Shown piece by piece: positions 27,416 to 37,456 of a DNA stretch of 64,000 nt. The first letter of the stretch is position 1; each line of letters begins with the position of its first letter. This stretch comes from an uncultured Alistipes sp. Its GTDB lineage: Bacteria; Bacteroidota; Bacteroidia; Bacteroidales; Rikenellaceae. The notes under the pieces are model-generated. The model made no database searches. It worked only from the letters and a program-made list of their open reading frames with translations, and had not been told where the DNA came from. Both the position numbers and the translations under genes were made by a program. The DNA lies in contig CANQIF010000004.1 in NCBI GenBank assembly GCA_947623965.1, positions 81,824 through 145,823 on the forward strand, read 5' to 3'.

Positions 27416-30316
27416 TCAATAGCCGAAGATCTCCTCCTGCGAAACGGTCCGGATCGGGCCGAGGGTCTTGAGGTAGTTCAGGTCGATGTCCTCGATGTCG
27501 CCCAGAATGCCGTAGACGTAGTGACGACCCTTGACCCACTGCTGCTGCGTGGCCTTCACATCGTCGAGCGTCATCGACTGCACCTGCTCGAACACCTGCC
27601 GGTTGCGGTCCTGCGACAGCCCGAGGTGGCGCAGCCGGATGTAGCTGTACAGCACGCCTTCGCGGGTCGTGCGCTCCGTACGCAGACGCGACAGCAGCCC
27701 CTCCTTGGCGATGGCGAAGGCGGCCTCCGATTCGGGCATGTTATTGATGATCTCATCGAAAGCCTCGATCGCCTGCTGCATTTTGTCGTTCTGCGTGGCG
27801 ATGAAAGCGTAGTAGCGATAGTCGCCCTCGTCGTGGATCGGCGCCGTCAGCGTCGCCCAGGCCGAGTAGGCCAGGCCGCGCGCCTCGCGCATCTCCTGGA
27901 ACACCACCGAGTTCATGCCGCCGCCGAAGTACTCGTTGTAGAGCGTCAGCGCGGGGTCGTTCTTCACATCGAACTTCTCGCCGCGGTTCGAATACTGGAG
28001 GTAATAGAGCTGCTTGGCATCGTACTGGGCCAGCACCACTTCGGGCTTCTCCGTGCGCTGCGGGTTGCTGTACTTGGGCTCCAGCGGCTCGAGCTCCCCT
28101 GCCGTGCGGTGGTGTGCGGCGAACGTCTCGCGGAAAGCCGGCTCGCTCTCGGGACCGTAGTAGAGGGCCTCGTGCTGCTTGCCCATGAGGTCGCGCACCT
28201 TGCCGAGCAGCTCTTCGGAGGTCAGCGCCTCGAGGGCCGGATCGGTCAGCGTCGTGCGGGCGATGAACTCCTTGCCGTAGAAGATGTAGTTCTGCAGGGC
28301 GCCGAAGCAGCGGGCCTGGCTGAGCTTGGCATCCGCACGGCTCTTGAGCATGTCTGCCTTGAGGTTGGCCAGAATCGCCTCATCGGGTACGGCGTTCTGC
28401 AGCAGGTCCTCCAGGATATCGAGCGCCTTGCCCATGTTCTCGCTCAGACCCGACAGACGGATCGAGCACTGGTTGGCGCCGGCGCCCGTGCCGAACGAGC
28501 AGGCCAGGCCGTACATCTCCGAAGCGATCTGCCCGGCCGTCATCGTCGGCGTGCCGAGGTACTCCAGGTAGCTGAACGCCAGGTTGAGGGCGGGATCATC
28601 CTCCGTGCCCTTGTCGAACAGCAAGGTGAGGTTGAAGAGGTCGTTCGTCTCGTTGCGCTTGTAGAGCACGTGCACGCCCGGGCGCAGGTCGAACTGCTGC
28701 ATCTCCTTGTCGTAGTCCACGAAGACGGGCTCGATGGGCTTCACGGCCGACTCCTTCACCGCGGTAAGGAAGGCGCTCTGATTGTCGCGGTTCGTCACGA
28801 TCGGGGTGATCTTCGGTGCGGCGATCTTCTGCTCGTTGGGGTCCTTGCCCTCGCGCTTGTAGACAATGGCATAGCTTTCGGCGCCCAGGTACGTGTTGGC
28901 CCAGTCGACCACCTCCTGCTTCGTCACTTTCGACAGCCGGTCGAGGCGTGCCACCTCGTCAGCCCAGTCGGTGCCGTTGATGAACGACTGCACGTAGAGG
29001 TTGGCACGGCCGTCGTTATCCTCGTAAACCCGCATCAGGTACATTTTATATTGGTTGATCGAGGCCTCGAGCAGCTTCTCGTCGAAGTCGCCCGCCCGCA
29101 GCCTGGCCACCTCGGCCAGCAGCAGGTCGCGCACCTCCTCGAGCGACTGGCCCGTCTTCGGACGGCCGGCGGCGAGGAAGGTGCCGTAGTCGGGCTGCGC
29201 CGAGGCGCCGGCATAGCACGAGAGGACCTTCTGCTGCTGGTTCAGATCGAGGTCGATCAAACCGGCCTGGCCGTTGTAGAGGATCGCGCTGACGAGCTCC
29301 GCCACGTCGCTCGACGCATCGGCGGCACCCGGCAGACGCCAGCCCAGCATCACGTTGGCGGCCTCCAGGCCGAAGACCTCCTTCACGATCGGGGCCGTGA
29401 TCGGCTCCTCGGCAGGGAAGTCGAGCTTCGGCAGATTCTCGTTGGGCTCCATATCGCCGAAATACCTGTCGATCGCGGCGATCATCTCCTCGGGGTCGAA
29501 GTCGCCCGAGAGGCAGACAGCCATGTTGTTGGGGACGTAGTAGGTCTTGTGGTAGTTCTTGACGTTGGTGATCGAGGGGTTCTTCAGATGCTCCTGCGTA
29601 CCCAGCACGGTCTGCGTGCCGTAGGGATGGTGGGGGAAGAGCGCCGCATCGAGCGCCTCCCAGACCTTGCGGCTGTCGCGCGTCAGGGACATGTTCTTCT
29701 CCTCGTAGATCGTCTCCAGCTCGGTGTGGAAGCCGCGGATCACGGGGTGCTTGAAGCGGTCGGCCTGGATCTTGGCCCAGTTGTCGATCTGGTTCGAGGG
29801 GATATCCTCGACGTAGACGGTCATATCCTGCGAGGTGTAGGCGTTCGTGCCGTTGGCGCCGATGGCCGCCATGAGCTTGTCGTACTCGTTCGGGATGGCG
29901 ATCTTCGACGCTTCGTAGCTGATCGAGTCGATGCGGTGGTAGATGGCCGCCCGCTCGGCTTCGTCCGTGGTCCGGCGGTAGACCTCGAAGAGCTGCTCGA
30001 TCTCGTCGAGGAGGGGTTTCTCGGCGGCGTAGTCCGAGGTGCCGAACTGCTCGGTCCCCTTGAACATGAGGTGCTCGAAGTAGTGGGCCAGGCCGGTCGT
30101 CTCGGCGGGGTCGTTCTTGCCGCCGACGCGCACGGCGATGTAGGTCTGGATGCGCGGGGTCTCCTTGTTGACCGTCATGTAGACCTTCAGACCGTTGTCG
30201 AGCGTGTAGATACGCGTCTTGAGCGGATCGCCGGCCACCGATTCGTACTTGTACTTGCTACAAGCCGCGGTCAACATCGCTGCGACGAGGACCGCCAGGG
30301 TGAGGAATCTTTTCAT
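27416..30316 (-). CDS. M16 family (insulinase/pitrilysin-like) metalloprotease, secreted
   Basis: 966 aa, two M16 halves. An N-terminal signal sequence with a cysteine at 19 (LTAAC) suggests a lipoprotein or periplasmic enzyme. The zinc site HYFEH is at 78-82 (inverted HxxEH) with the distal Glu region ETIYEEKNM downstream; the second half (about 500-966) is the inactive clamp half with a QMREARGLAYS-type motif. It probably degrades peptides in the periplasm or at the outer membrane. The DUF456 gene ends 19 bp upstream, so the two are likely co-transcribed. Confidence 0.93.
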   Translation of the reverse strand: MKRFLTLAVLVAAMLTAACSKYKYESVAGDPLKTRIYTLDNGLKVYMTVNKETPRIQTYIAVRVGGKNDPAETTGLAHYFEHLMFKGTEQFGTSDYAAEKPLLDEIEQLFEVYRRTTDEAERAAIYHRIDSISYEASKIAIPNEYDKLMAAIGANGTNAYTSQDMTVYVEDIPSNQIDNWAKIQADRFKHPVIRGFHTELETIYEEKNMSLTRDSRKVWEALDAALFPHHPYGTQTVLGTQEHLKNPSITNVKNYHKTYYVPNNMAVCLSGDFDPEEMIAAIDRYFGDMEPNENLPKLDFPAEEPITAPIVKEVFGLEAANVMLGWRLPGAADASSDVAELVSAILYNGQAGLIDLDLNQQQKVLSCYAGASAQPDYGTFLAAGRPKTGQSLEEVRDLLLAEVARLRAGDFDEKLLEASINQYKMYLMRVYEDNDGRANLYVQSFINGTDWADEVARLDRLSKVTKQEVVDWANTYLGAESYAIVYKREGKDPNEQKIAAPKITPIVTNRDNQSAFLTAVKESAVKPIEPVFVDYDKEMQQFDLRPGVHVLYKRNETNDLFNLTLLFDKGTEDDPALNLAFSYLEYLGTPTMTAGQIASEMYGLACSFGTGAGANQCSIRLSGLSENMGKALDILEDLLQNAVPDEAILANLKADMLKSRADAKLSQARCFGALQNYIFYGKEFIARTTLTDPALEALTSEELLGKVRDLMGKQHEALYYGPESEPAFRETFAAHHRTAGELEPLEPKYSNPQRTEKPEVVLAQYDAKQLYYLQYSNRGEKFDVKNDPALTLYNEYFGGGMNSVVFQEMREARGLAYSAWATLTAPIHDEGDYRYYAFIATQNDKMQQAIEAFDEIINNMPESEAAFAIAKEGLLSRLRTERTTREGVLYSYIRLRHLGLSQDRNRQVFEQVQSMTLDDVKATQQQWVKGRHYVYGILGDIEDIDLNYLKTLGPIRTVSQEEIFGY

Positions 30317-30335
30317 TTGTTTGTATTAAGGTTTG

Positions 30336-30848
30336 TTAGAGAATCGTTCCGATCCAGTTCGTGAAGGCCGGCCACACGGCGGCGATGACGACGCCGAAGA
30401 GCCAGAGCGCGACGAGGAGTTTGAGGCCCGTGCCGACGACGAAGGCGAGGAACGAGCCGAAGCCGCTGCGGAGGGCGCGGGACGCGTCGCGGCGGTCGTG
30501 GGTCAACTCGCCGAGCACAGCGCCGAAGAAGGGGCCCAGGAGGATGCCGAAGGGCGGGAAGAGGAAGATGCCGGCGAAGACCCCGACGGTGGCGCCGACG
30601 GCGCCGGCGCGCGAGCCGCCGAAACGGCGGGTCATCCAGGCGGGAAGGTAGAAATCGGCGGCGATCACGAGGAGCGTGAGGACGAACCACAGCACGAGCG
30701 AGGCGGTGTCGATCTCGGCATAGCCGGTGCAGGCCACGAGCAACAGCCCGATATAACTCAGGACATTGCCCGGCAGGGCGGGCACGATGCAGCCGATGAT
30801 CCCGACGACCGAGAGCAGAAGCGCCAATATGGCTAAAAAGAGATCCAT
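30336..30848 (-). CDS. DUF456 family membrane protein
   Basis: 170 aa, strongly hydrophobic, with Gly-rich membrane segments (for example ILALLLSVVGIIGCIVPALPG at 6-26). The segments GATVGVFAGIFLFPPFGILLGPF and the later FLAFVVGTGLKLLVALWLFG fit DUF456. Function is unknown. It is the first gene of a two-gene unit with the M16 protease, behind a TATTTTTG box. Confidence 0.85.
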   Translation of the reverse strand: MDLFLAILALLLSVVGIIGCIVPALPGNVLSYIGLLLVACTGYAEIDTASLVLWFVLTLLVIAADFYLPAWMTRRFGGSRAGAVGATVGVFAGIFLFPPFGILLGPFFGAVLGELTHDRRDASRALRSGFGSFLAFVVGTGLKLLVALWLFGVVIAAVWPAFTNWIGTIL

Positions 30849-30895
30849 AACCTAACCTGCGGGCCGGCGGCGGAGCGCCACGCAGCACGACTTTG

Positions 30896-30903
30896 CAAAA
30901 ATA
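30896..30903 (-). promoter_or_regulatory. DUF456-M16 promoter, -7 box
   Basis: TATTTTTG on the minus strand, full match to TAnnTTTG, giving a leader of about 43 nt. Confidence 0.6.
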
Positions 30904-30949
30904 GTAAAAAAATCCGAACAAGCGACCGAAAAGGGCTGTAATTCGAGCG

Positions 30950-31318
30950 GCTTCTGTGAAGGCGCAAATTCAGAATTCGAAATTAAGGACTGCTGAATGC
31001 GCTCGGGCATATTCTTCAATTCGGGGCACAGCCTGCGGAGGGCACGCACGAAGCGGGCCTGCGGGCTGCAGGCCTTCGCCAGGCGAGGCTGCGCCCGCAC
31101 GGCCTTTGCAAGGCCGATTTTACCCGATGCCCCTCCGCAACCGAACCGCGACAGCTTTGCAGATAGGCCAGCCCGCAGCCGAGCGGACGGGCTTGCACGA
31201 GCGGACCTGCGGGACGCGAAGGTGCAGCCCTCCGCCCGGGGGCGGCTGCGGGCTGCCGGTCGCTGCGCGACCGAGTTTGCGAACAAACATTTCCACCAAA
31301 GCCGGCGGCTGCGGGCGT
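30950..31318. repeat. Mosaic intergenic repeat, block 10 (plus orientation)
   Basis: AT tract, module B, module C, palindrome CGGCCTT-TGC-AAGGCCG (31100-31116), module E, palindrome CGGTCGC-TGC-GCGACCG (31257-31273), then module F (ATTTCCACCAAAGCCGG, then GGCTGCGGGC). It abuts the promoter-bearing repeat of the next entry. Confidence 0.9.
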
Positions 31319-31460
31319 TATTAATTTCGCCTCGGCGAAATGCAAATAAATTTGCTTTTGCCCTCGGCTTATTCGCATCCTTGGCTGCGCCGAAGATACT
31401 CCGCCTCGGCAAAATCTGCAAACTTCGTTTGCATTTTGCCCTCGGCTTTTCGTATCTTTG
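31319..31460 (+). promoter_or_regulatory. Promoter-bearing repeat upstream of the CdaR/YbbR-like gene
   Basis: The same element as upstream of rsfS, here in plus orientation and nearly two copies. An intact -7 box TATCTTTG (31453-31460) is preceded 77 bp upstream by a decayed copy (CGCATCCTTG, 31374-31383). The context CTCGGCTTTTCGTATCTTTG and the hairpins GCAAACTTCGTTTGC and GCCGAAGATAC...CGGC are shared with the rsfS element. Confidence 0.78.
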
Positions 31461-31483
31461 TCCCACCTAAAGCCTTATCGAAG

Positions 31484-31876
31484 ATGGAACCCATGCTCAA
31501 ATGGCTGCGCCACTACGTCTCGCCCGTGTTCATCACCCTGCTCGTGGCATCGTTTATTCTGTGGTATATCGCCAAGCTGAACCACACCTACACCACCGAG
31601 CAGGTGATGCGGATCAACATCAGCGGCCAGACGTTCCCCGTCACCTGCGTCGTCGAAGGGGTCGGAACGAACCTCTTCGGCTACCGCGTCTACATGGACC
31701 GGACGCTGCGCATTCCGCTGTCCGAGCTGCGGTTCACCCCCTCGTACGAGGAGGGCCACTACGGCAAATTAGTAATCGACCCGCTCTCGCTGCAGCACGC
31801 CATCTCGGTGCGCTGCACCGACATCAAGATCGTTTCGATCGGGGCGGTCCCCGAAATCGACAAACCCGAAAACTGA
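31484..31876 (+). CDS. Small membrane-anchored protein, CdaR/YbbR-like
   Basis: 130 aa with one N-terminal transmembrane segment (about 11-28, VSPVFITLLVASFILWYI) and a beta-rich extracytoplasmic part. Size, topology and position directly before coaE fit the YbbR-like proteins seen at this place in other Bacteroidota genomes; the match is by context and general look rather than by a strong motif. The ATG after the promoter repeat is chosen. It ends 7 bp before coaE. Confidence 0.65.
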   Translation: MEPMLKWLRHYVSPVFITLLVASFILWYIAKLNHTYTTEQVMRINISGQTFPVTCVVEGVGTNLFGYRVYMDRTLRIPLSELRFTPSYEEGHYGKLVIDPLSLQHAISVRCTDIKIVSIGAVPEIDKPEN

Positions 31877-31883
31877 CCCCGCC

Positions 31884-32486
31884 ATGTTCCGAATCGGCAT
31901 TACGGGCGGAATCGGCAGCGGCAAGAGCACCGTCTGCCGCCTCTTCGCCGAACACGGCATACCGCGCTACGACTGCGACCGGGAGGCCAAGCGGCTGATG
32001 GTCGAGGACGAGGCATTGCGCGAGGCCATCCGCAGCCGTTTCGGCGAAGCCTGCTATAACGATGCCGGAGCCCTGAACCGCCCCTATCTCGCCCGGCAGG
32101 TCTTCGGCAGCCCGGCGAAGCTCGCCGCCCTCGATGCGCTGGTCCATCCGGCCGTCATCGCCGACTTCGAGCGGTGGGCCGAGGCGCAGAGGGCCCCCTA
32201 CGTCCTCGTCGAGAGCGCCATTCTCTTCGAGGCGGGGCTCGATCGCCGCGTCGACCGGACGGTGGCGGTGCTGGCCCCCGCCGCCTTGCGGCTCGAACGG
32301 GCCGTGCGCCGCGACGGGGCCGACCCCGAGGCGATCCGCCGCCGGATGGCCGCCCAGGCGGACGACGACACCCTGCGCGACCGGGCCGACTTTTCGATCG
32401 TGAACATCCGGGAGGAGGAGCTCGCACCGGCCGTTGCAGAGCTCGACCGCCGTTTCCGCCAATTCGCGCTCCGCCATGCAGATTGA
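31884..32486 (+). CDS. coaE: Dephospho-CoA kinase
   Basis: Last step of coenzyme A synthesis. 200 aa with the P-loop GGIGSGKST (8-16), the conserved YDCDREAK (residues 29-36, substrate side) and the LVESAILFEAG stretch. It overlaps folP by 11 bp, so the two are translationally linked. Part of the compact run from the CdaR-like gene to trmN6. Confidence 0.96.
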   Translation: MFRIGITGGIGSGKSTVCRLFAEHGIPRYDCDREAKRLMVEDEALREAIRSRFGEACYNDAGALNRPYLARQVFGSPAKLAALDALVHPAVIADFERWAEAQRAPYVLVESAILFEAGLDRRVDRTVAVLAPAALRLERAVRRDGADPEAIRRRMAAQADDDTLRDRADFSIVNIREEELAPAVAELDRRFRQFALRHAD

Positions 32487-33318
32487 TCTTTCGAAACCGC
32501 AGGTGATGGCGATCGTCAACATCACCCCCGACTCCTTCTACGCCGGGAGTCGGACGACCGAAGCGGCCGCCGTCGAGCGGCGTGTGCGCGAAGCGCTCGA
32601 CGAGGGGGCCTCGATCCTCGACATAGGGGGCTATTCGTCGCGCCCCGGAGCCGGCGAGGTTCCGCCCGACGAGGAGTGGCGCCGCGTGCGGCTGGGGCTC
32701 GACACGGTGCGCCGCCTGGCGCCCGGGGTGCCGGTGTCGGTGGACACCTTCCGCAGCGAGGTGGTCGAACGGGCCGCCGCAGCTTTCGGCGACCTCATCG
32801 TCAACGACATCTCGGCCGGCGAGCTCGACCCCGCGATGGCCGGGACCGTCGCCCGGTTGGGGCTTCCCTACATCGCGATGCACATGAAGGGCGACCCGCA
32901 AACGATGCAGTCGCTGACGGCCTATCGCCGCGACATCGTCACGGAGGTGGTCGCCTACTTCGAGCGGAGGACGGCCGAACTGGAGGCGGCCGGCATCCGG
33001 CGCGACCGTCTCGTGCTCGACCCGGGCTTCGGCTTCGCGAAGAGCGTGGAGCAGAACTACGCGCTGTTGGCAGGGCTGCCCCGCCTGCGGGCGCTGGGCT
33101 ATCCGGTGCTGGCGGGACTGTCGCGCAAATCCATGATATACAAAGTTCTTGGGACGACACCCGCCGAAGCGCTCGCGGGAACCGTCGCGCTCGGGTGGGA
33201 GGCGCTGCGGGGAGGGGCTACCCTGCTGCGCGTACACGATGTGCGGGAGGCGGTCGAGACGATCCGGCTCTACACCTTTTACGAGCGGGTCGGGCAACAG
33301 CCGGGGACAGCGGAATAG
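32476..33318 (+). CDS. folP: Dihydropteroate synthase
   Basis: Condenses p-aminobenzoate with the pterin pyrophosphate in folate synthesis; the target of sulfonamides. 280 aa. Signatures: VNITPDSFY near residue 14, DIGGYSSRPG near 50, and DPGFGFAKSVEQNYALL. The chosen ATG overlaps the end of coaE; an earlier in-frame codon adds residues without homology. The last codons (GQQPGTAE-stop) lie inside a 43 bp direct repeat whose second copy follows the stop. Confidence 0.96.
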   Translation: MQIDLSKPQVMAIVNITPDSFYAGSRTTEAAAVERRVREALDEGASILDIGGYSSRPGAGEVPPDEEWRRVRLGLDTVRRLAPGVPVSVDTFRSEVVERAAAAFGDLIVNDISAGELDPAMAGTVARLGLPYIAMHMKGDPQTMQSLTAYRRDIVTEVVAYFERRTAELEAAGIRRDRLVLDPGFGFAKSVEQNYALLAGLPRLRALGYPVLAGLSRKSMIYKVLGTTPAEALAGTVALGWEALRGGATLLRVHDVREAVETIRLYTFYERVGQQPGTAE

Positions 33319-33378
33319 CGGACCGCAGAACAGCGGGCAACAGCCGGGGACGGCGGAATAGCGGGCTGCAGAACAAGC
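33291..33378. repeat. 43 bp tandem duplication of the folP 3' end
   Basis: Two adjacent copies starting CGGGCAACAGCCGGGGAC, the second from 33334, with few differences. The first copy encodes the final residues and stop of FolP; the second is after the stop and untranslated. Confidence 0.85.
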
Positions 33379-33444
33379 CGTTCCGGCGGCGAAGGGCGAA
33401 AATAACAAACAACAAATGAGGAACGACCAATCCGGATTCGAACG

Positions 33445-34097
<653 letters not shown>

Positions 34098-34101
<4 letters not shown>

Positions 34102-34802
34102 CCTGCTTCCGCTTCAAACGATTCGCCGTCCGTCAGGACGAGAGCCCGATGAAAGTCGGCACCGACGGCGTCCTGCTCGGGGCCTGGGCGCCGGTGCGGC
34201 CCGACGACCGGCGCATCCTCGACATCGGAACCGGCACAGGGGTCATCGCCCTCATGCTGGCCCAGCGGGCCCCCGAAGCGTCCGTCACGGGGGTCGATAT
34301 CGCCCCGGTGGAGGAGGCCCGCCGCAATGCCGAGGCGTCGCCCTGGAGCGGCCGGCTGCACTTCGAGCAGTCGCCCGTGCAGCGTTTCGCGCCGGCCGAG
34401 CCGTTCGATCTGATCGTCTCGAATCCCCCCTTTTTCGTTGAATCGCTCACCTGCCCCGACCGCAACCGCACGACGGCGCGCCATGCGGTCGAACTCCCCT
34501 TCGAGGAGCTGCGCGATGCGGTCCTCCGGCTCCTCGCCCGCGACGGCCGCTTCGCCCTCGTGCTGCCCGTGAACGAGGCGGCCCGCTTCGCCGCCCTCTG
34601 CGGCGAGCGCCTGCATCTCATCCGGCGGACGGAGGTGCGCACCACCCCGCGCCACCCCGCCAAACGGGTCCTCCTGGCGTGGCAGCGCGGCCCTGCGGAG
34701 ACCCCCTGCGAGGAGGCGACGCTGACGATCGGCACGGGCGAGCACGAGTGCTACACGGCCGAATACCGCGCCCTGACGCGCGATTTTTACCTGAAATTTT
34801 GA
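34098..34802 (+). CDS. trmN6: tRNA1(Val) (adenine(37)-N6)-methyltransferase family
   Basis: 234 aa SAM-dependent methyltransferase with LDIGTGTG (41-48) for SAM and NPPF (109-112), the signature of N6-adenine methylation. The start [30 protein letters not shown] is typical of the YfiC/TrmN6 family, which methylates A37 of tRNA1-Val. Last gene of the coaE-folP-lolD run; a new promoter follows. Confidence 0.88.
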
Positions 34803-34828
34803 AAGTCGGGGATTTTCCGCTACCTTTG
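34799..34828 (+). promoter_or_regulatory. DUF4831 gene promoter (-33 and -7)
   Basis: TTG at 34799-34801 and TACCTTTG at 34821-34828 with a 19 bp spacer, a good Bacteroidota promoter, 30 bp before the next ATG. Confidence 0.75.
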
Positions 34829-34857
34829 TACAAAGGAACAAAACCGAACATGCCGCT

Positions 34858-35751
34858 ATGAAATGCCTTATGCCGACCCTGGCGCTGCTGTTGGCTGCGA
34901 CGGGTCTCTTCGCCCAGAACCGAAATCCCTACATCGCCCCGGTGGGTGTGACGGACGGTGCGACAGCCGCCGAGCCCCGCACGGTATTGGCCGTCGATCT
35001 GCAGGTCGAATGCGAACGCACGATCTGCGGTCCCTATGCCCGCTATGCGCAGAAATATTTGGGCGTGCGGGCCCCGCTGGCCGACAAGACCGACTGGCGC
35101 GTCACAGGCGGCCGGATCGCCTTGGCGGCCGACGACTACTATGCGGCCGCGGCGCCGGAGGCCGGCGAGACGACGGTCGTCTCGCACGCCGCCCAGGACG
35201 ATGCTTTCACGCGCGTACTGCCCGACCGCCGCTCGTCGCTCATGCCCGGCACCGAGGCGGCAGCCGAAGCGGCGGCCGCGACCATCTTCTCGCTGCGCAA
35301 GCACCGGATGGAGCTCATCACGGGCGATGCGGGCGAGAATGTCTTCGGGGCCGGTCTGCAGGCAGCGCTCGACGAAATCGCCCGGCAGGAGCAGGCCTAC
35401 CTCGAACTTTTCCTCGGCAAACAGATCGTCACGAAGAGCTCGCGCCGCTTTTTGATTCATCCCGACGGCGGGAAGCGCCAGTATGTCGTCTGCCGCTTCA
35501 ACCCCGAGACGGGGCTGCTTCCGTCGAACGATCTGACGGGCAACCTCGTGCTGCTGCAGATCATTCCGGCCGAGAAAACGCCGTCGTCGATTCCCGAGGC
35601 CGGGGCCAAGGATCTGAACGTCGCCAGCTGCCGCGTGGCCAACGAGGCGACCTGCCAGCTCTCGGTATCGGGTGAAACGTTGGTCGAGGCGGTGCTGCCG
35701 ATCTTCGAATTCGGCCGGACGATCACCTACGCCCTGCCGCGCAAACGCTAA
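34858..35751 (+). CDS. DUF4831 family secreted protein
   Basis: 297 aa with a signal peptide (MKCLMPTLALLLAATGLFAQ, likely cut after FAQ) and a body matching the DUF4831 family: an early V.G.TDG...Y.LP-like opening, GENVF, and a late paired-beta region. These proteins are common in gut Bacteroidota and have no assigned function; the fold is probably periplasmic. It has its own promoter. The next gene begins 37 bp later and may share the transcript. Confidence 0.78.
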   Translation: MKCLMPTLALLLAATGLFAQNRNPYIAPVGVTDGATAAEPRTVLAVDLQVECERTICGPYARYAQKYLGVRAPLADKTDWRVTGGRIALAADDYYAAAAPEAGETTVVSHAAQDDAFTRVLPDRRSSLMPGTEAAAEAAAATIFSLRKHRMELITGDAGENVFGAGLQAALDEIARQEQAYLELFLGKQIVTKSSRRFLIHPDGGKRQYVVCRFNPETGLLPSNDLTGNLVLLQIIPAEKTPSSIPEAGAKDLNVASCRVANEATCQLSVSGETLVEAVLPIFEFGRTITYALPRKR

Positions 35752-35788
35752 TTGCTTTCTCTTCGCTGATCGTTTTCTCCTCGCTGCA

Positions 35789-36625
35789 ATGGATTTTACC
35801 GCGCGCATGGTCTCCCTGCTCGGGGCCTTTCGGCGTGAACGCAACGGGTTGGTCGCCGATACGATGCACTGCGACGGCGCCCGCTACGGGCTGAACTTCG
35901 GCGTCAGCCTCCCCACGGTCCGCATGATCGCCCGGCGCGAGAGGCCGGACCATGCCTTTGCCTGCTTCCTCATCGGGCAGCAGGTCCGCGAACTGCAGCT
36001 CGCCGCCTTTCATCTGGCCGACCCCGACCGGCTGACCGAGCCCGCGGAGGCCGAGCGCTGGCGCCGAACGCTGAACAATACGGAGCTCGCCGAGGAGGCC
36101 GCCTTCGCGCTGCTGAGCCGCTCGAAAGCGCTGTCGCAGCTGCTGCCGGCATGGCTCTCCGACGCTGTTGCCGCGCCGCTGCCCGCCTATGCCGCGATGC
36201 TGGCGGCCGCCCGGTGTGAGGAGCCGTCGGCCGAGTGGCTCGAGCCGATGCGCCGCGCCCTGCAGGAGGCGGGAAAAGCGAAGGGGGACGCGGAGGGTTC
36301 GATAGCGAAGGCGGAGGTCGCGGAGGTCTCAGCTGCCGGGGCTGCGGTTGCAGAGAAGGAGGTTACAGTGGAGGCTGCAGCGGCAGCGGGGATTGCGGAG
36401 GCAGCGGCTGCGGCGGAGGTTCCGGCGGAAGTTCCGGCGGCTGCGATTGTTCTGCCACCCTATGCCGTCCGCCGACTGGCCGAAGGTGCAGTGGCTTTCG
36501 CTGCCCGCCTCGCCGAAACGGACGAAGCGGCCCGCCTCCGTGTCATCGAATGGACGGACCGCCTCGGCTCGACCGCGGCCGAGCGATATGCCGCCAAAGA
36601 ACTCGCCTGGCGCCTGGCGCAATAA
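35789..36625 (+). CDS. DNA alkylation repair (AlkD/HEAT-like) family protein with low-complexity insert
   Basis: 278 aa. The stretch YGLNFGVSLPTVRMIARRERPDHAFACFLIGQQVRELQLAAF resembles a gut-Bacteroidota branch of the HEAT-repeat DNA alkylation repair family (short segments: YGLNFGVSL at 33-41, VRELQLAAF at 66-74). AlkD-type proteins excise alkylated bases without base flipping; whether this divergent branch is active is unknown. Residues 161-220 are an Ala/Glu/Val-rich tract (AAAAAGIAEAAAAAEVPAE) that splits the last helices from the rest. The ATG at MDFTARM is chosen because the family homology starts there. Confidence 0.68.
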   Translation: MDFTARMVSLLGAFRRERNGLVADTMHCDGARYGLNFGVSLPTVRMIARRERPDHAFACFLIGQQVRELQLAAFHLADPDRLTEPAEAERWRRTLNNTELAEEAAFALLSRSKALSQLLPAWLSDAVAAPLPAYAAMLAAARCEEPSAEWLEPMRRALQEAGKAKGDAEGSIAKAEVAEVSAAGAAVAEKEVTVEAAAAAGIAEAAAAAEVPAEVPAAAIVLPPYAVRRLAEGAVAFAARLAETDEAARLRVIEWTDRLGSTAAERYAAKELAWRLAQ

Positions 36626-36639
36626 TCGCAGAAACATGG

Positions 36640-37330
36640 TACCCCTTCGGGTGCGAATTCAACATTCCAAATTCCTATTAAATACGCAAGCTCGGGGCGC
36701 AGCTTGTGGAACGGTGCGGGCATTCGTCCGGTGTTTTTCGGGACGCAGCTTGCGAAGGACGCGCGCGAGCAGACTTTCGGACGCGAGCAGCGGGCCTTCG
36801 CCGGGCGAAGCTGCGGCCCGCTGCGGCTTCGTTGAAGCCGCAAATTCAGCATTCAAAATTCAAGATTCAAAATTACAAAGGTCTGCCGAGCACGCTTGGG
36901 CTTACTTCCGGTTCGGGTCGCAGCCTGCGGAGGACGCATGTTCGGGTACGAACTGCGGGCCGCCGCCGCCCCAAGCTGCGGCCCGCCGGTCGCTGCGCGA
37001 CCGATTCCGCGCAAAAAAACTGCGGCCGAGGAATGACGACACTTACAGAAAAGCGAGCAGCCTGCAGCTGCCAATTGTGGGCGAGGAATCACCAGCAAAT
37101 TCGATCCCGAAGGGATCGGCAGCCCGCAGCCGCCCCCGGGCGGAGGGCTGCTCCTCTACGTCGCAGGCCCGTCCGCTCGGCTGCGGGCTCCTTTCAAACG
37201 GTTCGATGCCGTAGACATCGGCGGACCGCAGCCTCCCGGGCGCGGAGGCCCGCAACTCGCGTCCCGCAGGTCGGCTTCGAGCGTGCCCTCCGCAGGTTGC
37301 GAACGCCCGTAACGCTTCAGCGTCGCGGGC
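36640..37330. repeat. Mosaic intergenic repeat, block 11 (units in opposite orientations)
   Basis: The left part (about 36680-37003) is plus: GCGGCTTC-GTT-GAAGCCGC (36823-36841), AT tract, module B, module C, CGGTCGC-TGC-GCGACCG (36987-37003). The right part (about 37100-37310) is minus: CGATCCC-GAA-GGGATCG (37102-37118), reversed E, a CGATGCC/GACATCG near-palindrome (37204-37220), reversed C. This is the only block where full units clearly face each other. Confidence 0.88.
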
Positions 37331-37456
37331 GTTCGTTCGCAAGGTACAGCCCGATTTTAATACATTTCTTTCATCTTGAATTTTTTAATTTGCAGCTTGG
37401 CGAAGCCGCACGAACTCTCCGAAAAAATGCCTATCTTGTGCGAAAATCGGATCCGT

